From the NCBI RefSeq assembly GCF_017853185.1, contig NZ_JAFMJZ010000014.1, forward strand, positions 1-35,347: DNA of 35,347 nucleotides, written 5' to 3'. The position numbers were made by a program, and so were the translations under genes. The stretch's first letter is position 1. The number at the start of each line of letters is the position of its first letter. The notes under the pieces were generated by a model. The model saw nothing but the letters and a program-made list of their open reading frames with translations. It did no database searches and was not told the DNA's origin. Below are positions 10,283-18,214 of this stretch, one piece after another. This stretch comes from Mycolicibacterium sp. (GTDB lineage Bacteria; Actinomycetota; Actinomycetes; Mycobacteriales; Mycobacteriaceae).

Positions 10283-11689
10283 TCACGCGCGGCCCTCACC
10301 GCGGGCCGCTATCAGATCGGCCACCCGGTTCACGACCGCGTTGACCCCCTCGACGGTGGGTGCCTCGACATTGAGGCGCAGCAACGGCTCAGTGTTCGAC
10401 GTCCGGAGGTTGAACCATTCGCCGCCGCCGAGGTCGACCGTGACACCATCCAGACGATCCACCGAAACCGTCTGCGGCTCATAGGATTTCACCACCGCGG
10501 CCACCAGAGCGGGGGCGTCGTCGACCCGGAAGTTGATCTCACCGGAAGCTGCGTAGCGCTGATAGTCGCCCATCAGATCCGACAACGGGCGAGGCTGCTC
10601 CCCCAGCGCGGCCAGCACGTGCAAGGCGGCCAGCATCCCGGAGTCCGCGCCCCAGAACTCCCGGAAGTAATAGTGCGCCGAGTGCTCGCCGCCGAAGATG
10701 GCGCCGGTCTGCGCCATCAGCGCTTTGATATAGGAGTGCCCGACCCGGGAACGCACCGCTTCGCCCCCGTTCTCGGCGATCACCTCCGGCACCGTCCGCG
10801 AGGTGATCAGGTTGTGGATCACCGTGGCTCCGGGTTCGCGGGTGAGTTCGCGGGCGGCGACCAGGGCGGTCACCGCGGACGGCGATACCGGCTCACCGCG
10901 TTCGTCGACCACGAAGCAACGGTCGGCGTCACCGTCGAAGGCCAGTCCGATGTCCGCACCGGTCTGCACCACGTAGCGCTGCAGATCCTTGAGGTTGGAC
11001 GGCTCCAGCGGGTTGGCCTCGTGGTTCGGGAAGCTGCCGTCGAGTTCGAAATACAGCGGCAGCAGGGTCAGCGCCTCGACCGGCCCCAGCACGGCCGGGG
11101 TGGTGTGTCCGGCCATCCCGTTGCCCGCATCGACGGCGACCCGCAACGGTCGCACACCGCTGATATCCACCAGCGACCGCAGGAACTCGCCGTAGTCGGC
11201 CAGCACATCGCGATCCCGGACCGTGCCGTGCGCGCCCTCGTACCCGGGCACCCCGGCGATCACCTCGTCGCGGATGTCGGCCAGTCCGGTGTCCTCGCCG
11301 ACCGGCTTGGCCGCGGCACGGCACAGTTTGATGCCGTTGTAGGTGGCCGGGTTGTGGCTGGCAGTGAACATCGCGCCCGGGCAGTTCAACAGGCCCGACG
11401 CGAAGTACAGCTCATCGGTGGAAGCCAGTCCGATCCGGATGACGTCGAGACCCTGCGCGCACACGCCGGCGGCAAAGGCGGCGGACAGCACCGGCGAACT
11501 CTCCCGCATGTCATGGCCGATCACCACCTGCTCGGCGCCTTCGGCGCGCATCAGCCGGGCGAACGCCGCGGCCACGGCGGCGACGAAATCCTCGTCGATT
11601 TCGGCGCCGACGAGTCCGCGGACGTCGTAGGCCTTGATGACGCGGCGAACCGCCTCAGCGGACCTCGGCGCGGTGGAACCCTGCAGCAC
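10283..11689 (-). CDS. pmmA: Phosphomannomutase/phosphoglucomutase
   Basis: The enzyme converts mannose 6-phosphate to mannose 1-phosphate, the step between ManA and the guanylyltransferase encoded at 16233-17336. The 468-residue alpha-D-phosphohexomutase has the N-terminal IKAYDVRGLVG, the phosphoserine loop TASHNPATYNGIK, the metal-binding DGDADRCF, the sugar-specificity loop GGEHSAHYYF and a C-terminal phosphate-binding SNTEPLLRLN. The start is GTG 11689, with TAGGCT ending six bases before it. The arrangement GTG after TAGGCT plus six bases recurs exactly at sseA. The upstream DUF3499 gene ends 27 bases away, so both read-through and an own promoter are possible. It corresponds to Rv3257c (also called manB). 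Confidence 0.96.
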   Translation of the reverse strand: MLQGSTAPRSAEAVRRVIKAYDVRGLVGAEIDEDFVAAVAAAFARLMRAEGAEQVVIGHDMRESSPVLSAAFAAGVCAQGLDVIRIGLASTDELYFASGLLNCPGAMFTASHNPATYNGIKLCRAAAKPVGEDTGLADIRDEVIAGVPGYEGAHGTVRDRDVLADYGEFLRSLVDISGVRPLRVAVDAGNGMAGHTTPAVLGPVEALTLLPLYFELDGSFPNHEANPLEPSNLKDLQRYVVQTGADIGLAFDGDADRCFVVDERGEPVSPSAVTALVAARELTREPGATVIHNLITSRTVPEVIAENGGEAVRSRVGHSYIKALMAQTGAIFGGEHSAHYYFREFWGADSGMLAALHVLAALGEQPRPLSDLMGDYQRYAASGEINFRVDDAPALVAAVVKSYEPQTVSVDRLDGVTVDLGGGEWFNLRTSNTEPLLRLNVEAPTVEGVNAVVNRVADLIAARGEGRA

Positions 11690-11695
11690 CCCGTC

Positions 11696-11701
11696 AGCCT
11701 A
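11696..11701 (-). promoter_or_regulatory. -10 element of pmmA
   Basis: TAGGCT on the minus strand ends six bases before the GTG at 11689; the hexamer and spacing are identical to those at sseA. Confidence 0.5.
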
Positions 11702-11716
11702 GTCGCTGCCGGGAGG

Positions 11717-12115
11717 TCAGTCGGCTGGGTCGGGAAGTACTCGCAGGTGACCGCGCCGCCGCCCGGTGGGAGCCGGACTGGTGGGCACGATGGCGTGTGC
11801 GGCGGTGCTGTGCGGATCGGAGAACCCGGTCATCGGCGGCGGTGACGGCAACCGGCCCTCCCGCACGGCCTCGGCCAACGCCACGAGATCGTCTTCGTCG
11901 GGGTTGATCGGAAGCGGCGAGGCATGGCGGACCATCTCCCAGCCCCGCGGTGCGGTGATCCGGCTGGCATGACTCAGGCACAGATCCCAGGTGTGCGGTT
12001 CACGCACCGTAGCCAACGGGCCCACGACGGCTGTGGAGTCGGCGTAGACAAATGTCAGCGTCGCCACCGCGTAATGGGGGCACCCGGGCCGACTGCAGCG
12101 ACGGGGAAGATTCAC
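11717..12115 (-). CDS. DUF3499 protein (Rv3258c family)
   Basis: This 132-residue protein of unknown function belongs to an actinobacterial family (DUF3499, M. tuberculosis Rv3258c). Near the N-terminus are CSRPGC (Cys7 and Cys12) and later CLSHA, a pattern that could form a small zinc ribbon; metal binding is an inference. The middle contains ATLTFVYADSTAVVGPL and TAPRGWEMV, then a proline-rich variable tail. The start is GTG 12115, after which conserved sequence begins at once. TAACCT ends seven bases before it, fitting a leaderless mRNA. It is divergent from the Rv3259-like gene and followed by pmmA. The enzyme or regulatory role is unknown. Confidence 0.9.
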   Translation of the reverse strand: MNLPRRCSRPGCPHYAVATLTFVYADSTAVVGPLATVREPHTWDLCLSHASRITAPRGWEMVRHASPLPINPDEDDLVALAEAVREGRLPSPPPMTGFSDPHSTAAHAIVPTSPAPTGRRRGHLRVLPDPAD

Positions 12116-12122
12116 GTTCGCG

Positions 12123-12128
12123 AGGTTA
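12123..12128 (-). promoter_or_regulatory. -10 element of DUF3499 gene
   Basis: TAACCT on the minus strand ends seven bases before GTG 12115. It faces the +strand TACGAT element in the 88-base divergent gap. Confidence 0.55.
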
Positions 12129-12190
12129 TCGCGGTCACATTCGCCCAAACGCCGACACGCGCAGCAGCTCGGCGGCTGATGTAGAACCGT

Positions 12191-12196
12191 TACGAT
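12191..12196 (+). promoter_or_regulatory. -10 element of Rv3259-like gene
   Basis: TACGAT ends seven bases before the GTG at 12204. There is no Shine-Dalgarno sequence in between, so the mRNA is probably leaderless. Confidence 0.55.
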
Positions 12197-12203
12197 CGCG
12201 TCC

Positions 12204-12695
12204 GTGGCCGATTCCCGCAGTTCCCGGCGTGGCGGTGGCGCCCACGGCGGTTCACGGCGAGGTCGCGAGATGCGCGGTCCCCTGCTTCCCCCCACCGTTC
12301 CGGGATGGCGCAGTCGCGCGGAACGGTTCGACATGGCGGTGCTGGAGGCCTATGAGCCGATCGAGCGACGCTGGCAGCAACGGCTGACAGGACTTGATGT
12401 GGCGGTCGATGAGATCCCGCGCATCCACCCCAAGGATCCCGACAGTGTGCAGTGGCCGCCGGAGGTGGTGGCTGATGGACCGATCGCCCTGGCCAGATTG
12501 ATTCCGGCCGGCGTGGATGTCCGGGGTGAGCCCACCCGGGCACGAATCGTGTTGTTCCGCAAACCGATTGAACGACGGGCCAAGGATTCAATCGACTTGA
12601 CCGACTTATTACATGAAATCCTGGTGGCCCAGGTGGCCACTTATCTCGGGGTCGAACCCGATGTCATCGACCCGAGTATGAAAGACGACGAATAG
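12204..12695 (+). CDS. Metallopeptidase-like (minimal zincin) family protein, Rv3259 homologue
   Basis: This 163-residue protein is the positional match of Rv3259 and belongs to the small zincin-like family (Zincin_1 type). The N-terminal 30 residues are Arg/Gly-rich and probably disordered; the fold lies at about 40-150. The helix that normally holds HExxH reads LLHEILVAQVATYLGV. His137 and Glu138 are present, but the second histidine position is Val141, so a standard zinc site is incomplete and proteolysis is doubtful. Conserved DEIPRIHP and RIVLFRKPIE flank the core. The start is GTG 12204, supported by the -10-like TACGAT. The gene converges on whiB2 with 12 bases between the stops. Confidence 0.85.
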   Translation: MADSRSSRRGGGAHGGSRRGREMRGPLLPPTVPGWRSRAERFDMAVLEAYEPIERRWQQRLTGLDVAVDEIPRIHPKDPDSVQWPPEVVADGPIALARLIPAGVDVRGEPTRARIVLFRKPIERRAKDSIDLTDLLHEILVAQVATYLGVEPDVIDPSMKDDE

Positions 12696-12699
12696 AAAA

Positions 12700-12709
12700 A
12701 GAGCGCTCT
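12700..12709 (-). terminator. Short palindrome with T tract at the whiB2 end
   Basis: AGAGCGCTCT is a perfect 10-base palindrome overlapping the whiB2 stop. On the minus strand it runs into TTTT, resembling a weak intrinsic terminator. The stem is only 3-5 pairs, so this is tentative. Confidence 0.25.
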
Positions 12710-13061
12710 AGATGATGCCGCGCTTGAGGCGCCGGCGCTCCCGCTCGGACAGTCCGCCCCAGATGCCGAACCGCTCATCGTTGGCCAGTGCGTACTCCAG
12801 GCAGGCATCCTTGACGTCGCAACCGAGGCAGATTCGCTTGGCCTCCCGGGTGGAGCCGCCCTTCTCGGGGAAGAACGCCTCCGGGTCGGTCTGAGCGCAG
12901 AGCGCCTTCTCCTGCCACAGTGGATCGTCCGGCGTCAGCATCGCGTAGTCGGAGACGTCGGGCACGAGGCTCAGGTGAGTCCGCGCCGGAAATCCCATAT
13001 CCGCCGTGCCGCCTACCGTGTGCGGCGCGCCCATCGCGCCGAGAAAATGCTCATAGGACAT
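12708..13061 (-). CDS. whiB2: WhiB-family iron-sulfur regulator WhiB2 (WhmD)
   Basis: WhiB2 is required for septation and cell division in mycobacteria (WhmD in M. smegmatis). The 117-residue protein has a variable N-terminus and then the conserved core. The four cluster ligands are Cys55, Cys78, Cys81 and Cys87 (ALCAQTD, ICLGCDVKDAC). The FGIWGG turn is at 98-103, and the basic C-terminus SERERRRLKRGII would contact DNA. The core is nearly identical to M. tuberculosis WhiB2 as I recall it. The ATG at 13061 is chosen because GGTGAGGAGG lies 5-6 bases before it; an in-frame ATG at 13118 would lie beyond that site. A LexA-like box is 50-65 bases upstream. Confidence 0.97.
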   Translation of the reverse strand: MSYEHFLGAMGAPHTVGGTADMGFPARTHLSLVPDVSDYAMLTPDDPLWQEKALCAQTDPEAFFPEKGGSTREAKRICLGCDVKDACLEYALANDERFGIWGGLSERERRRLKRGII

Positions 13062-13110
13062 GTCCGCCTCCTCACCTGGTTTCGTATGTGCTCTGTGACT
13101 ACTGTTAAAT

Positions 13111-13126
13111 TCGAACATGTGATCGA
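13111..13126. promoter_or_regulatory. LexA/SOS-box-like inverted repeat upstream of whiB2
   Basis: TCGAACATGTGATCGA differs from the mycobacterial SOS consensus TCGAAC-N4-GTTCGA at one base (A for T in the right half). It lies 50-65 bases before the whiB2 ATG, where it would overlap the core promoter. Binding by LexA is inferred from the match alone. Confidence 0.5.
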
Positions 13127-13326
13127 ATCTCGGCCTGCCGCACCGTAACTGGCGCGCTGACCGGGAATGACACTGGTGTGATTAGACATTGCTGGACTGC
13201 TGCGGTCAAGCCGATCAGCGGATTTCCATACCACTTTCTTGGTCAAAACCGGCGTGTCGGTACCGCGGCGTGTTCGTCGGGTGACCGGAGCGTGACTCTG
13301 CGGCCGACCGCCACGTACCCCCGGGC

Positions 13327-13332
13327 TAATGT
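13327..13332 (+). promoter_or_regulatory. -10 element of fbiA
   Basis: TAATGT ends eight bases before the GTG at 13341. It overlaps an in-frame ATG at 13329, which therefore is probably not transcribed as a start. Confidence 0.55.
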
Positions 13333-13340
13333 CGATCGCT

Positions 13341-14357
13341 GTGAAGATCACCGTTCTGGTCGGCGGCATCGGGGGCGCCCGGTTCCTGTTGGGCGTGCAA
13401 CGGTTGTTCGGCCTGGGCCAGTTCGCCGGCCAGCCCGGCACATCCGGCGAAAGCCCTGCTCACGAGCTCACCGCGGTGGTCAATATCGGCGATGACGCCT
13501 GGATGTACGGCGTGCGCATCTGCCCCGACCTCGACACCTGCATGTACACCCTGGGCGGCGGTATCGACCCGGAACGGGGTTGGGGGCACCGCGACGAAAC
13601 CTGGCACGCCAAAGAGGAACTGGCGGCCTACGGCGTGCAGCCGGACTGGTTCGGACTCGGCGATCGCGACCTGGCAACCCATCTGGTGCGCAGCCAGATG
13701 CTGCGGGCGGGTTATCCGCTCTCCGCGGTGACAGAGGCGTTGTGTGACCGCTGGTCGCCCGGGGCGACTCTGCTGCCGGCAAGCGACGATCGCTGCGAAA
13801 CCCATGTGGTGGTGACTGATCCGGACACCGGTGACCGCAAGGCCATCCACTTCCAGGAGTGGTGGGTGCGATACCGGGCCAAGATCGAGACACACAGCTT
13901 CGCCTTCATCGGCTCCGAAACCGCCTCTGCCGGGCCGGAAGTCGTCGACGCGATCAACGGAGCCGACGTGGTCCTGCTGGCCCCGTCCAACCCGGTGGTC
14001 AGCATCGGCGCGATCCTCGCAGTGGGGGGCATCCGCGGCGCACTGCGCTCGACACCGGCCCCGGTCGTCGGGTACTCCCCCATCATCGACGGAAAGCCCT
14101 TGCGCGGTATGGCCGACGACTGTCTCAGCGTGATCGGCGTCGAGACCAGTTCGCAGGCCGTCGGCCGGCACTACGGGGCACGTGCGGAGACCGGACTGCT
14201 GGACTACTGGCTCATTCATGACGGTGATGACGCCGATGTACCGGGCGTCACCGTCAAGGCCATTCCGCTGCTGATGTCCGATCCGCAGGCCACCGCCGAG
14301 ATGGTGCGCGCCGGTCTCGCACTGACGGGGCTCGATCTGAATGATGTGGACCCGTGA
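13341..14357 (+). CDS. fbiA: F420 biosynthesis enzyme FbiA (2-phospholactate/PEP transferase type)
   Basis: FbiA joins the deazaflavin Fo to a phosphoenolpyruvyl (or phospholactyl) group delivered as a GDP conjugate, giving (dehydro)F420-0. The 338-residue protein has the N-terminal [18 protein letters not shown] nucleotide-binding start, [31 protein letters not shown] and [14 protein letters not shown], all typical of CofD/FbiA. The start is set at GTG 13341, which aligns with the M. tuberculosis MKVTVL start. ATG 13329 lies inside the -10 hexamer. The stop overlaps the fbiB start by four bases (GTGA), so translation is coupled. It is divergent from whiB2. Confidence 0.96.
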   Translation: MKITVLVGGIGGARFLLGVQRLFGLGQFAGQPGTSGESPAHELTAVVNIGDDAWMYGVRICPDLDTCMYTLGGGIDPERGWGHRDETWHAKEELAAYGVQPDWFGLGDRDLATHLVRSQMLRAGYPLSAVTEALCDRWSPGATLLPASDDRCETHVVVTDPDTGDRKAIHFQEWWVRYRAKIETHSFAFIGSETASAGPEVVDAINGADVVLLAPSNPVVSIGAILAVGGIRGALRSTPAPVVGYSPIIDGKPLRGMADDCLSVIGVETSSQAVGRHYGARAETGLLDYWLIHDGDDADVPGVTVKAIPLLMSDPQATAEMVRAGLALTGLDLNDVDP

Positions 14358-15688
14358 CCGAGCACGGCAGCGCCGCCCCGATAGAGATCCTGCCCGTCAC
14401 CGGCCTTCCCGAGTTCCGGCCCGGCGACGACCTGGCCGCCGCCATCGCCTCGGCCGCACCCTGGCTGCGGGACGGGGACGTCGTCGTCATCACGAGCAAG
14501 GTGGTCTCGAAGTGCGAAGGCCGCATCGTGGCCGCACCGGCCGATCCGGACGAGCGTGATGCCCTGCGCCGCAAACTTGTCGACCAGGAGGCGGTCCGGG
14601 TGCTGGCCCGCCGCGGCCGAACCCTGATCACCGAGAACCGGTTGGGACTGATTCAGGCCGCCGCCGGGGTGGATGGATCCAACGTCGGCACAACCGAACT
14701 CGCGCTGCTGCCGGTCGACCCGGACGCCAGCGCCGCCCGGTTGCGCGCGGCATTGCGGGAGCGCGCCGATGTGGGCGTGGTCATCACCGACACCATGGGC
14801 CGTGCCTGGCGCAACGGACAGATCGACGCCGCCATCGGATCGGCCGGGGTCCCGGTGCTGCACGCCTATGCCGGCGCCCACGACGCCCACGGCAACGAAC
14901 TGCTCGTCACCGAGGTGGCGGTCGCCGACGAGATCGCCGCGGCGGCCGACCTGGTCAAGGGAAAGCTGACCGCGATGCCGGTGGCGGTGGTGCGCGGGCT
15001 GACCGTGCGCGACGACGGGTCCACCGCGGCGAAGCTGTTGCGCGGCGGTGAGGACGACCTGTTCTGGCTCGGCACCGAGGAGTCGATCGAACTCGGGCGC
15101 CGGCAGGCGCAGCTGCTGCGCCGCTCGGTGCGCCGGTTCGCTGCTGCGCCGGTGGAACCGGAGCTGATCGAACAGGCGGTGGCCGAGGCGCTGACCGCGC
15201 CGGCCCCGCACCACACCCGGCCGGTCCGCTTCGTCTGGCTCGCCGACCGCGAACGGCGCACCGCGCTACTCGACTCCATGCGTGAGGCCTGGCGCATCGA
15301 TCTCGCCGGCGACGGCAAGACCCCGGCGTCGATCGAGCGGCGGGTGGCCCGCGGCCAGATCCTTTACGACGCACCGGAAGTGCTGATCCCGTTCCTGGTT
15401 CCCGACGGCGCACACAGCTATCCCGATCCCGCACGCACCGCCGCCGAACACACCATGTTCACCGTGGCAGTCGGCGCCGCGGTGCAGGCGCTGCTGGTGG
15501 CCCTCGCAGTGCGCGGACTGGGCAGCTGCTGGATCGGCTCGACGATCTTCGCCCCCGACACCGTGCGCTCGGCACTCGACCTTCCTGACGACTGGGAACC
15601 GTTGGGGGCCATCGCGATCGGCCGTCCCGAGGATCCGCCGCAACCGCGTGATCCCGCTCCGGCCGGCGATCTGCTGGTCCGCCGATGA
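14354..15688 (+). CDS. fbiB: Bifunctional F420 gamma-glutamyl ligase / dehydro-F420 reductase FbiB
   Basis: FbiB adds the poly-gamma-glutamate tail to F420-0 and reduces dehydro-F420. The 444-residue protein is a fusion. Residues 1 to about 245 form the CofE-like GTP-dependent ligase ([55 protein letters not shown]). Residues from about 248 form a nitroreductase-like FMN domain ([46 protein letters not shown]). The length matches mycobacterial FbiB (about 448). It starts with GTG overlapping the fbiA stop and ends overlapping the Nudix ATG, so three genes form one tightly coupled unit. Confidence 0.96.
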   Translation: MTEHGSAAPIEILPVTGLPEFRPGDDLAAAIASAAPWLRDGDVVVITSKVVSKCEGRIVAAPADPDERDALRRKLVDQEAVRVLARRGRTLITENRLGLIQAAAGVDGSNVGTTELALLPVDPDASAARLRAALRERADVGVVITDTMGRAWRNGQIDAAIGSAGVPVLHAYAGAHDAHGNELLVTEVAVADEIAAAADLVKGKLTAMPVAVVRGLTVRDDGSTAAKLLRGGEDDLFWLGTEESIELGRRQAQLLRRSVRRFAAAPVEPELIEQAVAEALTAPAPHHTRPVRFVWLADRERRTALLDSMREAWRIDLAGDGKTPASIERRVARGQILYDAPEVLIPFLVPDGAHSYPDPARTAAEHTMFTVAVGAAVQALLVALAVRGLGSCWIGSTIFAPDTVRSALDLPDDWEPLGAIAIGRPEDPPQPRDPAPAGDLLVRR

Positions 15689-16236
15689 CCCTGCACGAGT
15701 CGGCGGTCGCAACCCTGCGCGGCTGGACCGCGCCGGATCACGGTCAGGACGCCCTGCGTCATGCGGTGCTGGCCTTCCTGGATGCCCGGCCGGATGCATG
15801 CCAACGTGCCTGTGTCCCAGGGCATATCACCGCCTCGACCCTGGTCGTCGCCGCCGATACCGACGAGGTGCTGCTGACACTGCATCCCAGGCTGGGCCGC
15901 TGGGTGCAACTGGGCGGGCACTGCGAGGACATCGACTCCGACATCGTGGCGGCCGCACTGCGCGAGGCCACCGAGGAGTCCGGCATCGAGGGCCTGCGGA
16001 TGGATCCCGATCTGGCGGCCATTCACGTCCACCCGCTGACCTGCTCACTGGGCGTGCCGACCCGTCATCTCGATCTGCAGTTCCTCGCGCACGCGCCGGC
16101 CGGTGCGCAGATCGCGATCAGCGATGAGTCACTGGATCTGAAGTGGTGGCCGGTCGATGCGCTGCCGCCCGGGATCGACCCCGGCGTGGCGCAACTGGTG
16201 GCCGCGGCCAGACGTCGCTTCGCTCGGGGAAGCTAG
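15685..16236 (+). CDS. Nudix hydrolase coupled to fbiB
   Basis: This 183-residue Nudix-superfamily protein would cleave a nucleoside diphosphate linked to another group. The Nudix box is [29 protein letters not shown], with REATEES supplying the metal ligands and one extra residue between the glycines and RE; the first acidic position is Asp rather than Glu. Upstream [16 protein letters not shown] and downstream [11 protein letters not shown] are typical strands. The ATG overlaps the fbiB stop (ATGA), and the stop shares bases with the convergent guanylyltransferase stop (CTAG). M. tuberculosis has a DNA methylase gene here instead, as I recall. Linkage suggests a part in F420 metabolism, perhaps clearing a nucleotide by-product, but the substrate is unknown. 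Confidence 0.9.
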   Translation: MTLHESAVATLRGWTAPDHGQDALRHAVLAFLDARPDACQRACVPGHITASTLVVAADTDEVLLTLHPRLGRWVQLGGHCEDIDSDIVAAALREATEESGIEGLRMDPDLAAIHVHPLTCSLGVPTRHLDLQFLAHAPAGAQIAISDESLDLKWWPVDALPPGIDPGVAQLVAAARRRFARGS

Positions 16237-17336
16237 ACGTCGCTGGAGTAGCGGATCCCGCAGTCCGGAATGAAGACTCCGGGCCACACCCGCGCTCCGC
16301 GCAGCAGCTCGCAGCGGGCGCCGATGTCGGCGCCGTCGCCGATCACGCCGTCCCGGATCAGCGCACGCGGACCGATCCGGGAGCCGAAGCCGATGATCGA
16401 ACGTTCCACCACCGCACCGGCTTCCACCCGCGCGCCGTCGAAGATCACCGCACCGTCCAGTCGCACGCCGGGACCGATCTCGGCGCCGCGCCCCACCACC
16501 GTTCCGCCGACGAGCACCGCGCCGGGAGCGACCGAGGCGCCGTCGTGCACCAGGCTCTCGCCGCGGCGGCCACCGAGGGCGGGCGACGGCGCGATGCCGC
16601 GCACCAGATCGGAGGATCCGCGGACGAAGTCCTCCGGGGTGCCCATGTCGCGCCAGTAACTGGAGTCGACGTAGCCGCAGACCTTGGCGCCGTCGCTCAG
16701 CAGGGACGGAAACACCTCGCGTTCCACCGAGACCTCACGGCCGCGCGGGATCTGGTCGATGACGCTGCGTTTGAAGATGTAGGTGCCGGCGTTGATCTGA
16801 TCGGTCGGCGGGTCCTCGGTCTTCTCGAGGAAGGCCAGCACGGTGCCGTCCTCATCGGTCGGCACCGAACCGAAGGCCCGGGCATCACCGACCCGCACCA
16901 GGTGCAGCGTCACATCGGCGTCGCGCTCGTAGTGGGCGTCGAGCATCTCGCTCAGGTCCATCCCGGAGAGCACGTCGCCGTTGAACACCATCACGGTGTC
17001 GTTGCGCAGCAGTGGGGCGACGTTGGCGATACCACCGCCGGTGCCCAGCGGAGTCTCCTCGGTGACGTACTCGATCTGCAGTCCGAGCTTGGAGCCGTCG
17101 CCGAACTCGTCCTGGAAAGTCGACGCCTTGTAGGAGGTGCCCAGCACCACATGCTCGATGCCGGCCGCGGCGATCCGGGACAGCAGGTGGGTGAGGAACG
17201 GCAACCCGGCCGTCGGCAGCATCGGCTTGGGCGCCGAAAGGGTCAGCGGCCGCAGCCTGGTGCCCTTACCGCCGACCAGAACGACGGCGTCGACTTTCTT
17301 CGGGGTGACCTTCTGCGGGTCCTCTGAGTTCGTCAT
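16233..17336 (-). CDS. manB: Mannose-1-phosphate guanylyltransferase (Rv3264c, ManB/RmlA2)
   Basis: The enzyme makes GDP-mannose from mannose 1-phosphate and GTP, completing the ManA-PmmA route encoded at 7861-11689. Residues 15 to about 245 form a nucleotidyltransferase domain with VVLVGGKGTRLRPLT, the catalytic Lys of APKPMLPTAG, TPLGTGGGI and metal-site FNGDVL. From about 265 to 360 runs a left-handed beta-helix of hexapeptide repeats (ASVAPGAVLVGG, AEIGPGVRLDGA). Length is 367 residues (about 359 in M. tuberculosis). The ATG at 17336 overlaps the wbbL stop (ATGA), with GGGGGG close upstream. Old annotation as a glucose-1-phosphate thymidylyltransferase (rmlA2) is less likely given the family assignment. 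Confidence 0.93.
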   Translation of the reverse strand: MTNSEDPQKVTPKKVDAVVLVGGKGTRLRPLTLSAPKPMLPTAGLPFLTHLLSRIAAAGIEHVVLGTSYKASTFQDEFGDGSKLGLQIEYVTEETPLGTGGGIANVAPLLRNDTVMVFNGDVLSGMDLSEMLDAHYERDADVTLHLVRVGDARAFGSVPTDEDGTVLAFLEKTEDPPTDQINAGTYIFKRSVIDQIPRGREVSVEREVFPSLLSDGAKVCGYVDSSYWRDMGTPEDFVRGSSDLVRGIAPSPALGGRRGESLVHDGASVAPGAVLVGGTVVGRGAEIGPGVRLDGAVIFDGARVEAGAVVERSIIGFGSRIGPRALIRDGVIGDGADIGARCELLRGARVWPGVFIPDCGIRYSSDV

Positions 17337-18214
17337 CGCACCCCCCTCTCAATTTCCCGCCGCGACTTCCGCACCGCGGCACGCGCCCGAACGTTCAACG
17401 CTCCCTTGATGGTCCACCGCAGCGGCGCCTGCCACCAACCCGGGTGACGATCGGAGAGGTAAATATAGGTGCTGTCGTGATGGGCCTTGAGGTTACGGGC
17501 CGGATCGCGGCCGGTCGAATGCCCCTTGTCGTGCAGGATCTCCGAACCCGGCACGTAGACGTTGAGGTACCCGGCCTTGCCGAACCGGTCGCAGATGTCG
17601 ACGTCCTCCATGTACATGAAGTAGCGCTCGTCGAAGCCGCGCACCTGATCGAAGGCGGCCCGGCGCAGCAGCATGCAGGAACCGGACAACCAACCCACCG
17701 GCCGCTCGCTGGGCTCGAGGTACTCCTGCCGGTAGGCCTTCGACCACGGGTTGGACTTCCAGACGAAGCCGACGACGGCGTGCATGGCGCCGCGGAACAA
17801 GCCGGGCAGATGACGCGCCGACGGGTAGACCGACCCGTCCGGGTCCCGGACCAGCGGGCCGAGGGCCGCCGCAGTGGGCCAGCGCTTGGCGGCCTCGAGC
17901 AGCACGTCGATGCTGCCCGGACCCCACACCACGTCGGGATTGACCACCAGGACGAACTCCTGATCGGCCGGGATGGTGGCCACAGCCCGGTTCACCGCAC
18001 TGCCATAACCCAGGTTTGCGCCGGTGCGCAGCAACCGGGTTCCGGGATAACGCTCGGTCGCTTCTTCAGGCGCGCCGTCGACCGAACCGTTGTCGGCCAT
18101 GATCACGTGCACCGGCCGATCCGTTGCCACCGTGAGCGAGGACAGGAACCGCTCGAGATGGGAGCCGGGGGAATAGGTCACCGTCACCACGGTCAGTTCC
18201 GGCTGATCGGTCAC
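17333..18214 (-). CDS. wbbL: Rhamnosyltransferase WbbL
   Basis: WbbL transfers rhamnose from dTDP-rhamnose to decaprenyl-diphospho-GlcNAc, making the linker that joins arabinogalactan to peptidoglycan; it acts at the inner face of the membrane. The 293-residue GT2 enzyme has VVTVTYSPGSHLERFL, the nucleotide-binding MADNGSVDG, LGYGSAVNRAV, the DXD-like NPDVVWGPGS and FDERYFMYMEDVDICDR, where the catalytic acid is expected. The start is GTG 18214, which overlaps the rmlD stop (GTGA) and aligns with M. tuberculosis WbbL1; a longer open frame upstream lies inside rmlD and is not real. Order rmlD-wbbL-manB is one operon. Confidence 0.95.
   Translation of the reverse strand: MTDQPELTVVTVTYSPGSHLERFLSSLTVATDRPVHVIMADNGSVDGAPEEATERYPGTRLLRTGANLGYGSAVNRAVATIPADQEFVLVVNPDVVWGPGSIDVLLEAAKRWPTAAALGPLVRDPDGSVYPSARHLPGLFRGAMHAVVGFVWKSNPWSKAYRQEYLEPSERPVGWLSGSCMLLRRAAFDQVRGFDERYFMYMEDVDICDRFGKAGYLNVYVPGSEILHDKGHSTGRDPARNLKAHHDSTYIYLSDRHPGWWQAPLRWTIKGALNVRARAAVRKSRREIERGVR

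Larger units (their letters stand above)
13062..13340. other. Divergent regulatory gap between whiB2 and fbiA
   Basis: This is the longest non-coding stretch in the window, 279 bases. It holds the whiB2 ribosome-binding site, a LexA-like box at 13111-13126 and the fbiA -10 element at 13327-13332. It is richer in A and T than the flanking genes around 13100-13230. I see no small gene or RNA in it. Confidence 0.6.

Noticed and set aside
9173..11845. 890-codon open frame on the plus strand over the TobH-like and pmmA genes
   Set aside because: No family features; both opposite-strand genes are recognised.
13281..13296. GTGAC direct repeat (11-base spacing) before fbiA, considered as a CRP or regulator site
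   Set aside because: The halves are not inverted as in a CRP site, and a 5-base repeat is too short to support a claim.
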